Source: [Clostridium] symbiosum (GTDB taxonomy: Bacteria; Bacillota; Clostridia; Lachnospirales; Lachnospiraceae). From it: 37,531 nt of DNA. Position 1 is the first letter of the stretch. Every line of letters begins with the position of its first letter. The position numbers and the translations under genes were made by a program. The stretch is taken from assembly GCA_021769625.1 (NCBI GenBank), contig JAETSN010000044.1, forward strand, positions 1 through 37,531, in the 5' to 3' direction. Positions 31,537 through 37,531 of the stretch are shown piece after piece. Below the pieces are notes generated by a model. The model made no database searches, was not told where the DNA came from, and saw only the letters and a program-made list of their open reading frames with translations.

Positions 31537-32115
31537 ATGAAAAAAAGAGTATCTCTTATTATGGTGTCAATATTGCTGGCAGCGAGCCTTGCCGGGTGCG
31601 GCATTGTCACGGTGGTGCCGATCGGCCAGGAAGCTTCCTTTACGGGGAAAGAGGAATTTGATTCCGGCGCGCAGTCCAGTGACGACTGGGCGGCTGTGGT
31701 GGAGGATATCAGGGGAAAAGCGGCAGATGTCTCTGAAGTGCTGGCAAACGGAGCCGACGGAACGGCGGTTTCGGGATCTGCAAAGATCATAGAATTTAAT
31801 ACGGAAACACCCAAGCACTATCTTGTTGTGGAAGTGGAGGGGTATTCCGGCGGGGAAGTCCGCATTCAGGCGGGCGGCGTATATTCGGGGACGGCTATCC
31901 GCGATGCGCAGAGCATCAAAGGATTTGAAGACTTTGCAAACCAGACGGAATGGTCCCAGTACGCAAAAGCGTTGAATCAGGAGGCCGATGCCCAGGTTGT
32001 GGCGCCGCTCTCCATCGATGAGAGCGTTGCGGGAAAGACCGTGACATTTACAGGCGCGGCTGCAGAAGGCGGCGGGGCGGTGACGATCACACCGGTTGAG
32101 ATGACGATAGAATAA
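31537..32115 (+). CDS. DUF2291 lipoprotein of sugar-import operons
   Basis: The 192-residue protein has a lipoprotein signal ending LAASLAGC and then IVTVVPIGQEASFTGKEEFD and YLVVEVEGYSGGEVRIQAGG, which match the DUF2291 family as I know it. It closes with VAGKTVTFTGAAAEGGGA. Family members are small envelope lipoproteins encoded beside RbsABC-type importers, and their job is not settled. AGGAGAAGG before ATG 31537 sets the start. The ATPase gene follows after 11 nt. Confidence 0.8.
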   Translation: MKKRVSLIMVSILLAASLAGCGIVTVVPIGQEASFTGKEEFDSGAQSSDDWAAVVEDIRGKAADVSEVLANGADGTAVSGSAKIIEFNTETPKHYLVVEVEGYSGGEVRIQAGGVYSGTAIRDAQSIKGFEDFANQTEWSQYAKALNQEADAQVVAPLSIDESVAGKTVTFTGAAAEGGGAVTITPVEMTIE

Positions 32116-32126
32116 GGAGGGGCATA

Positions 32127-33665
32127 ATGTCTGATAAAGCAAATGTTGTTCTCCATTGTGAAAAGATCGATAAGATCTATCCGGGCACAAAGGCTCTTGA
32201 CGGTGTTTCCTTTGATCTGCTCAGAGGAAAAGTCAATGTGCTGATCGGGGAAAACGGCGCCGGTAAATCGACGCTGATGAAGATGATAGCCGGCATTGAG
32301 CAGCCCTCTGCCGGGAAGATGTATATGGATGGGGAAGAAGTATATTTCAAGGATACTACGGCTGCAAGGGCAAAGGGCATCGGCATCATCCATCAGGAGC
32401 TGAGCCTGTTTCCGAACCTTACGGTGTACCAGAATATTTTTATGGGACATGAACATAAAAAAGGACTGTTCCTGAATGACAAAGAGCACATCGCGGGGGC
32501 GGAGAAGATCCTGAAGAGGCTGGAGCACGAGATACCGCCCGATACGCTGGTGGGGGATCTGAGGGTCGGCCAGCAGCAGATGGTAGAGATCGCCAGAAAC
32601 CTGATCCAGGATGACCTGCGGGTGCTGATCATGGATGAGCCCACATCCTCCCTCTCCGCGGCGGAAGTGAAAGTTCTTTTCAAGATCATGCGGGAGCTTC
32701 TGGCGGAGGATATCTCCATCGTCTATATTTCTCACCGTCTGGAGGAGATCATGGAGATCGGGGATCATGTGACGATCCTGCGGGACGGCAAGTACGTGGC
32801 GGACGCCGATGTCAGGGATATCGAGCTGAGCTGGATCGTGGAAAACATGGTCGGAAAAAATACGCAGTACCATAGATTTGAGCGTTCCATCGATCTGAAT
32901 AAAGCGGAGAAGATCCTGGAAGTAAAGCATTTGAGCCTGCCGAAGAAGGGCGGCGGATATCTGCTGGACGACGTCAGCATGTATCTGAAAAAGGGCGAAG
33001 TGCTGGGGATCTACGGCCTGTTGGGGGCGGGCAGGAGCGAACTGTTCGAATGCCTCATGGGGATGCGCCCGGAACACACCGGCGAGGTGGTCTACAACGG
33101 GGAGAACCTGAAGATAAAGAGCATCTCCGACCAGATCAAAAACGGTTTTGCGATCGTGCCTGAAGACCGGCAGAGGCAGGGGCTGATCCAGACGCTGGAT
33201 ATCTGCAAAAACACATCGATCGCATCCATGCGCAACTATGTAAAGGGAATCTTCTTAAACAGCAGGGAAGAGGAGAACGCGGTGGATGAACAGATAAAAG
33301 ATATACATATTAAAGTGGCTGATAAAAAACTCCCTATCCTGTCATTGTCGGGCGGTAATCAGCAGAAAGTCGTTATCGGAAAAGGTATTTTAACCCATCC
33401 CGCGGTGCTTCTCCTGGATGAGCCGTCCAGGGGGATCGATATCGGCGCGAAGACGGAAGTGTTTGAGATCATCCATGACTATGCGGAGCGGGGGCTCTCC
33501 ATTATCGTGATCTCTTCCGAATTAAAAGAGATCATGGCGATCGCAGACAGGATTTATGTGTTGTCAAACGGGAAATGCACAGGGGAACTTTCGGGTGATG
33601 AGATCAATGAGGATACGCTTGTGCGTGCATCTTATGCCGGGCTGGGAACCGGAGCCGGTGCGTAG
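32127..33665 (+). CDS. Sugar ABC transporter ATPase 2 (RbsA-like)
   Basis: The 512-residue protein has two ABC domains. The first has Walker A GENGAGKST (about 41-49), the Q-loop and MDEPTSSLSAAE. The second has GLLGAGRSE, then LSGGNQQKV and LLDEPSRGIDIGAKTE. It is a paralogue of the ATPase at 12898 but clearly distinct. It serves the permease encoded next. The start has an AGGAGG box about 6 nt upstream. Confidence 0.93.
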   Translation: MSDKANVVLHCEKIDKIYPGTKALDGVSFDLLRGKVNVLIGENGAGKSTLMKMIAGIEQPSAGKMYMDGEEVYFKDTTAARAKGIGIIHQELSLFPNLTVYQNIFMGHEHKKGLFLNDKEHIAGAEKILKRLEHEIPPDTLVGDLRVGQQQMVEIARNLIQDDLRVLIMDEPTSSLSAAEVKVLFKIMRELLAEDISIVYISHRLEEIMEIGDHVTILRDGKYVADADVRDIELSWIVENMVGKNTQYHRFERSIDLNKAEKILEVKHLSLPKKGGGYLLDDVSMYLKKGEVLGIYGLLGAGRSELFECLMGMRPEHTGEVVYNGENLKIKSISDQIKNGFAIVPEDRQRQGLIQTLDICKNTSIASMRNYVKGIFLNSREEENAVDEQIKDIHIKVADKKLPILSLSGGNQQKVVIGKGILTHPAVLLLDEPSRGIDIGAKTEVFEIIHDYAERGLSIIVISSELKEIMAIADRIYVLSNGKCTGELSGDEINEDTLVRASYAGLGTGAGA

Positions 33666-33691
33666 GACAGGGGAAGGAGCAAAGAATAAAG

Positions 33692-34735
33692 ATGAAAACA
33701 AAGAAAACAAATTCAAATCAGTTATTAATGACACTGTTAAAGGGACGTACTTTTATCGTGCTGGTCATTCTGGTCGTGTTCTTCAGCATTGTAAAAGATA
33801 ATTTTCTGGATCCGACCACACTGACGATGATCGCGAAGCATGTGGCGCTCTATGGCATTCTGGCGCTGGGCATGACGTTTGTCATCATCACGGGCGGCAT
33901 CGACCTGTCGGTAGGTTCTGTGGTGGGCCTGATCGGTATGCTTGCCGGCGGCCTGATCCAGTACGGGCTGACACTGAAATTCGCGGGCGTAACGCTGTAT
34001 TTCAGCGTGCCGATGATCGTGCTGTTCATGCTGGTCGTAGGAGCGCTGATCGGCGCCATAAACGGCCTGATCATCACAAAATTAAATGTGGCGCCCTTTA
34101 TCGCCACACTGGGCACCATGTATATCTGCCGCGGTTTTGCGAACCTGCGTTCCGGCGGCGCGACATTCTCTGATATTGCGGGGTATGAAGGACTGGGCAA
34201 CACAGGTTTCAAGACACTGGGAAGCAATATCGCGGGCATCCCCGCGGGCGTATATGTTTTCGCGGTTCTGGCGATCATTTCCGTTGTTCTTTTGAAAAAG
34301 ATGCCTTTCGGCTGGTATGTGCTGGGCGTGGGCGGCAATGAAAAGTCGGCGCGCCTTTCCGGCATCAAGGCGGATCAGATCAAGATCCTTGTATACATTA
34401 TTTCCGGATTCTGCGCGGCATGGGTAGGCATGATCAACACAGCACAGCTTTCCGCGGCGCATCCGGCTTCCGGCGACGGCTGGGAGATGAACGCCATCGC
34501 GGCGACCGTCCTCGGCGGCACTTCCATGGCGGGCGGTTCCGGCACGATCCTCGGCACGGTGGTGGGAGCCTTCGTGATCGGCGTGATCAACGACGGTATG
34601 ACGATGTGCGGCGTTTCCGAGTTCTGGCAGAAGGTGATCAGAGGTCTTGTTATCATCCTTGCGGTTGTCATCGACCAGACACAGAGAAATCTGCAGGCAA
34701 AGATGGCGCTTCAGGCACGCAACGAAAATAAATAA
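33692..34735 (+). CDS. Sugar ABC transporter permease 2 (RbsC-like)
   Basis: The 347-residue protein has the RbsC-type pattern with GMTFVIITGGIDLSVGSV (about 67-84), FIATLGTMYICRG, YVLGVGGNEKSARLSGI and ATVLGGTSMAGGSGTILGT. It has about eight to ten membrane segments. It forms the channel of the second importer together with the ATPase encoded upstream. An AAGGAG box lies upstream, at slightly long spacing. The gene ends 21 nt before the RbsD-like gene. Confidence 0.93.
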   Translation: MKTKKTNSNQLLMTLLKGRTFIVLVILVVFFSIVKDNFLDPTTLTMIAKHVALYGILALGMTFVIITGGIDLSVGSVVGLIGMLAGGLIQYGLTLKFAGVTLYFSVPMIVLFMLVVGALIGAINGLIITKLNVAPFIATLGTMYICRGFANLRSGGATFSDIAGYEGLGNTGFKTLGSNIAGIPAGVYVFAVLAIISVVLLKKMPFGWYVLGVGGNEKSARLSGIKADQIKILVYIISGFCAAWVGMINTAQLSAAHPASGDGWEMNAIAATVLGGTSMAGGSGTILGTVVGAFVIGVINDGMTMCGVSEFWQKVIRGLVIILAVVIDQTQRNLQAKMALQARNENK

Positions 34736-34756
34736 GAGATCAGGCAGGAGGTAGAG

Positions 34757-35158
34757 ATGAAGAAAACAGGTATTTTAAACGCACAGCTGATCGGCCATAT
34801 AGCGGCCCTCGGCCACAAAGATACTTTTATGATCGGAGATGCCGGCATGCCGATCCCGAAGGGGATCCCCATCGTGGATCTGGTCCTCTGCGGCGGCGTA
34901 CCCACCTTTAAGCAGGTGATGGATGCGGTACTTGCGGAGACCGCGGTGGAAGGCTATACGATAGCGGAGGAGATCAAAGAATATAATCCGGAACTGCTCG
35001 GATATATCAGGGAAAAACTGGCGGGAACGGAGGAGGAGATGATCTCCCACACGGCATTAAAACAGATGTCCGCACAGGTGAAGTTTGCGGTGAGGACAGG
35101 GGAATTTACACCCTATCCCAATATTATCTTAAGGGCAGGCGTTGCCTTCCCGGTATAA
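34757..35158 (+). CDS. RbsD/FucU-family sugar mutarotase
   Basis: The 133-residue protein opens MKKTGILNAQLIGHIAALGH with the catalytic H20 and, further on, D28 (MIGDAGMPIP), as in RbsD. It ends ILRAGVAFPV. These proteins interconvert anomeric or pyranose/furanose forms of a free sugar so that a kinase or isomerase gets the right form. RbsD serves ribose and FucU serves fucose. Next to a fucose-isomerase-like gene it probably presents the imported sugar to that isomerase. No ribokinase gene is present. AGGAGG is 6 nt upstream. Confidence 0.9.
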   Translation: MKKTGILNAQLIGHIAALGHKDTFMIGDAGMPIPKGIPIVDLVLCGGVPTFKQVMDAVLAETAVEGYTIAEEIKEYNPELLGYIREKLAGTEEEMISHTALKQMSAQVKFAVRTGEFTPYPNIILRAGVAFPV

Positions 35159-35182
35159 AAATCATTCATTAGGAGGTTTATC

Positions 35183-36583
35183 ATGGCACACATTAAACTT
35201 GGTTATGCGCCCACGAGAAGAAGCATTTTCAGCGCACCGGACGCTATAAAATACAGGGGGCTGACAGCGGATAAGCTGCGGGAGATGGGAGTCGATTTCG
35301 TCGATATCACGGATATCAATGAAGAGGGGCTTCTCTATAATGACGATGACAGGATCAAAATAGCGGAGAAATTCAAGGCGGAAAAGATAGACGGACTGTT
35401 TCTGCCGCACTGCAACTTCGGCACGGAGTATGAGTGCGCGAGGTTGGCGAAGGAACTGAACGTGCCGGTACTGCTGTGGGGGCCGCTGGATGAACGGCCG
35501 GATGAGAACGGCGTGAGGCTTCGGGATACCCAGTGCGGGTTGTTTGCGACAGGCAAGGTGCTACGGAGATTCCGCGTGCCGTTCACCTATATGACTAACT
35601 GCCGCCTAAGCGACCCTGTGTTTGAACGGGGCGTGAGGGATTTTATGGCGGTCTGCAACGTGGTAAAGACGTTCCGCAGCATCCGTATTCTCCAGATTTC
35701 CACAAGGCCTTTCGATTTCTGGACGACCATGTGCAATGAGGGAGAGCTGCTTGAGAAATTCAATATTCAGCTTTCCCCGATTCCGATGCCGGAACTGACG
35801 GACGAGGTGAAAAAGGTAAAAGAAGAAAAGACGGAAGTGGAGAAGGTGATCGCCTACTGCCGTGAGAACATGGAGATCATGATCAAGGATAACGAGCTGG
35901 AGAATGTGGCTGCGCTGAAAGTGGCAATGAAAAATCTGGCGGAGAAGTACGGCTGCAAGGCTATCGCGATCCAGTGCTGGAACCAGCTGCAGTGCGAGCT
36001 GGGGATCATGCCCTGCGCGGCGAACTCCCTGCTGAACGAGGAAGGCATCCCGGTTGTCTGCGAGACGGATATCCACGGCGCGATCACGGCGCTTTTGGTG
36101 GAAGCTGCTGCGCTGGACGGCACAAGGGGCTTCTTTGCGGATTGGACCATCAGACATCCGGATATCGAGAACGGCGAACTGCTGCAGCACTGCGGCCCGT
36201 GGCCGATCTCCGTGGCACAGGAGAAGCCGAAACTGACCTATCCCCTTGCCTTTGATCATCCGGGCAGCATCACGGCGGAGGCAAAATACGGGGAAGTGAC
36301 GCTGGCAAGGTTCGACGGCGACAACGGGGAATACTCCATGCTGCTCGGAAATGCGAAGGGCGTGGAAGGACCGAAGGGCATGGGAACCTATCTCTGGGTG
36401 GAAGTGGATAACATCAAACGTCTGGAGGCGAAGATCGTGGAAGGGCCTTACATCCACCACTGTGTCGGCATCCACAAGAATGTAGTGCCGGTGCTGTATG
36501 AAGCATGTAAGTATATAGGCATCAAACCTGACTTGTATGATCCGATCGAGGAGGATGTGAAGGCTTACCTGCGCGGGGAGTGA
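35183..36583 (+). CDS. L-fucose/L-arabinose isomerase-family protein
   Basis: The 466-residue protein has the fold and motifs of the fucose/arabinose isomerase family: VDFVDITDINEEGLLYNDDD, FLPHCNFGTEYE and CWNQLQCELGIMPC with E272. CETDIHGAITALLVEAA follows with D296, and a late IHHCVGIHKN supplies a histidine. Metal-dependent members turn aldoses into ketoses. The protein is shorter than E. coli FucI (about 590 residues). Sulfoquinovose isomerases of Firmicutes sulfoglycolysis belong to this family too, as far as I recall. It lies between a mutarotase and a split transketolase, so its ketose product is probably the transketolase donor. Confidence 0.85.
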   Translation: MAHIKLGYAPTRRSIFSAPDAIKYRGLTADKLREMGVDFVDITDINEEGLLYNDDDRIKIAEKFKAEKIDGLFLPHCNFGTEYECARLAKELNVPVLLWGPLDERPDENGVRLRDTQCGLFATGKVLRRFRVPFTYMTNCRLSDPVFERGVRDFMAVCNVVKTFRSIRILQISTRPFDFWTTMCNEGELLEKFNIQLSPIPMPELTDEVKKVKEEKTEVEKVIAYCRENMEIMIKDNELENVAALKVAMKNLAEKYGCKAIAIQCWNQLQCELGIMPCAANSLLNEEGIPVVCETDIHGAITALLVEAAALDGTRGFFADWTIRHPDIENGELLQHCGPWPISVAQEKPKLTYPLAFDHPGSITAEAKYGEVTLARFDGDNGEYSMLLGNAKGVEGPKGMGTYLWVEVDNIKRLEAKIVEGPYIHHCVGIHKNVVPVLYEACKYIGIKPDLYDPIEEDVKAYLRGE

Positions 36584-36605
36584 AGATTATTTGGAGGAAA
36601 AGACA

Positions 36606-37433
36606 ATGGAAGATTTGAAAGCATTATCCTATGATCTGAGGAAAAATGTGGTTGATATGATCGTGGAGGGAAAGGGCGGACATATCGGGGGGGATATGAG
36701 CGTCATCGATGCGCTGATCGCCCTGTATTTTAAGGTGATGAACATCAGCCCGGAGAATCAGGACGATCCGGACAGGGACCTGTTCGTGATGAGCAAGGGG
36801 CACTGTGTGGAAGCGCTCTATGCGGTGCTGGCGGCGAAGGGCTTCTTCCCAATTGAGGAGGTCATTGAGAAATTCAGCAAGTTTGGCTCCCAGTATATCG
36901 GGCACCCGAACAACAAGCTGCCGGGCATCGAGATGAATTCGGGATCCCTGGGGCACGGGCTGCCGGTGAGCGTGGGAATGGCGCTGGCAGGAAAGATGGA
37001 TAAAAGAGACTACCGCGTCTATACGGTGATGGGCGACGGGGAGCTGGCGGAGGGCTCCGTGTGGGAAGGCGCTATGGCGGCGGCCCACTACAAGCTGGAT
37101 AACCTCTGCGCCACGGTGGACAGGAACCGCCTGCAGATCTCCGGGAATACGGAAGATGTGATGGCGCACGACGACCTGCACGAGAGGTTTCGGAGCTTTG
37201 GCTGGCATGTGATCGATGTGAAGGACGGCAACGACATCGGCCAGCTCGTGGCGGCCTACGAGGAGGCGAAGACGGTGAAGGGGAAACCCACCGTGGTGAT
37301 CGCCAACACGGTCAAGGGCTGCGGCTCCGCCGTGATGGAGGATAAGGCGGCATGGCACCACAAAGTGCCTACAGCGGAAGAGTATGAACAGATCATCAAA
37401 GACTTTGCTGAGAGAAAGGAGGCGCTGTCATGA
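36606..37433 (+). CDS. Transketolase N-terminal subunit
   Basis: The 275-residue protein is the thiamine-diphosphate-binding half of transketolase. It has GHIGGDMSVIDALIALYF, MSKGHCVEALYAVLAAKGFF, NSGSLGHGLPVSVGMALAGK, and GDGELAEGSVWEGAMAAAHY with the following N (LCATVDRN) for the metal. The pyrimidine-binding half is encoded separately downstream with an ATGA overlap. Split transketolases occur as housekeeping enzymes and also in special pathways (sulfo-transketolase, apulose-4-phosphate cleavage). GGAGG 8 nt before ATG 36606 sets the start over TTG 36591. Confidence 0.93.
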   Translation: MEDLKALSYDLRKNVVDMIVEGKGGHIGGDMSVIDALIALYFKVMNISPENQDDPDRDLFVMSKGHCVEALYAVLAAKGFFPIEEVIEKFSKFGSQYIGHPNNKLPGIEMNSGSLGHGLPVSVGMALAGKMDKRDYRVYTVMGDGELAEGSVWEGAMAAAHYKLDNLCATVDRNRLQISGNTEDVMAHDDLHERFRSFGWHVIDVKDGNDIGQLVAAYEEAKTVKGKPTVVIANTVKGCGSAVMEDKAAWHHKVPTAEEYEQIIKDFAERKEALS

Positions 37434-37531
37434 ACAAGATACCGAACAGGCAGGCGATCTGCGAAGTGTTAATGGAGCAGGCAAAAGAGGATAAGGATAT
37501 CGTGGTGCTGTGCAGCGACTCCAGGGGGAGC
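37430..37531 (+). CDS. Transketolase C-terminal subunit (partial, cut by window end)
   Basis: The first 34 residues, MNKIPNRQAICEVLMEQAKE then DKDIVVLCSDSRGS, match the start of the pyrimidine-binding half of transketolase. The start overlaps the stop of the N-terminal subunit (ATGA) and is preceded by AAGGAGG, so both halves are coupled. The rest lies beyond the window. Confidence 0.85.
   Translation, partial: MNKIPNRQAICEVLMEQAKEDKDIVVLCSDSRGS

Noticed and set aside
35606-36475. Minus-strand open frame of 289 codons opposite the isomerase gene
   Set aside because: It is antisense to the fucose-isomerase-like gene and lacks start signals or known motifs.
1-37531. CRISPR array, tRNA, rRNA or prophage
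   Set aside because: No regularly spaced repeats, tRNA cloverleaf or rRNA sequence was noticed on reading both strands. The single ORF6N gene and intron remnants do not make a prophage.

Overview
The window looks like a chromosomal segment of an anaerobic, probably spore-forming member of the Lachnospiraceae (Clostridia). This rests on the gene order rpsF-ssb-rpsR-gdpP-rplI-dnaB, pyruvate formate-lyase fermentation genes, a CwlD-type amidase, MecA, RbsABC-type sugar importers with acidic lipoprotein linkers, AGGAGG ribosome binding sites and sigma-A-like promoters. No rRNA or tRNA gene was seen. The placement is by gene content, not by a database search. Layout: (1) 1-5470 is a translation, replication and c-di-AMP block: S6, SSB, S18, then GdpP, L9 and the DnaB helicase. 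(2) 5539-6231 is a MerR-type regulator. (3) 6297-10106, minus strand, is a ferredoxin, PFL-activating enzyme and a pyruvate formate-lyase split into separate genes: a 678-residue catalytic body, a small cysteine-bearing glycyl-domain look-alike, and an 80-residue stand-alone glycyl-radical domain. A DUF1858 redox protein is divergent. (4) 10677-17406 is a LacI-regulated operon: ketose 3-epimerase, RbsB/A/C-like importer, an unusual nucleoside hydrolase and the LacI repressor. Two matching operators flank the promoter one integral number of helical turns apart. (5) 17451-19316 is a scar of two related group II intron remnants, each 6 nt after a near-identical terminator hairpin, with a frameshifted ORF6N phage-type gene between them. 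(6) 19328-23585 holds MecA, a long non-coding gap with a good promoter, a small unknown protein, a GH18/SH3 cell-wall protein and CwlD. (7) 23587-29643 is a compact type IV pilus/type II secretion-like cluster: PilC, four small single-membrane-segment proteins and PilT, with two paralogous secreted transglutaminase-like proteins at either side of the small genes. (8) 29667-30269 is a long palindromic element and a gene-poor stretch. (9) 30270-37531 is a second sugar operon: lipoprotein binding protein, DUF2291 lipoprotein, RbsA/RbsC-like importer, RbsD-like mutarotase, fucose/arabinose-isomerase-family protein and a split transketolase running off the end. How the genes work together: the two sugar operons each pair a ribose-type importer with unusual processing enzymes. 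The first would hydrolyse a glycosidic or nucleoside bond and epimerise a ketose. The second would set the anomer, isomerise an aldose to a ketose and cleave it by two-carbon transfer, a pattern known from sulfoquinovose (sulfo-transketolase) and apiose pathways. The strongest candidates for something not well described are the three-piece pyruvate formate-lyase locus, the transglutaminase-flanked pilus cluster and the two sugar operons.
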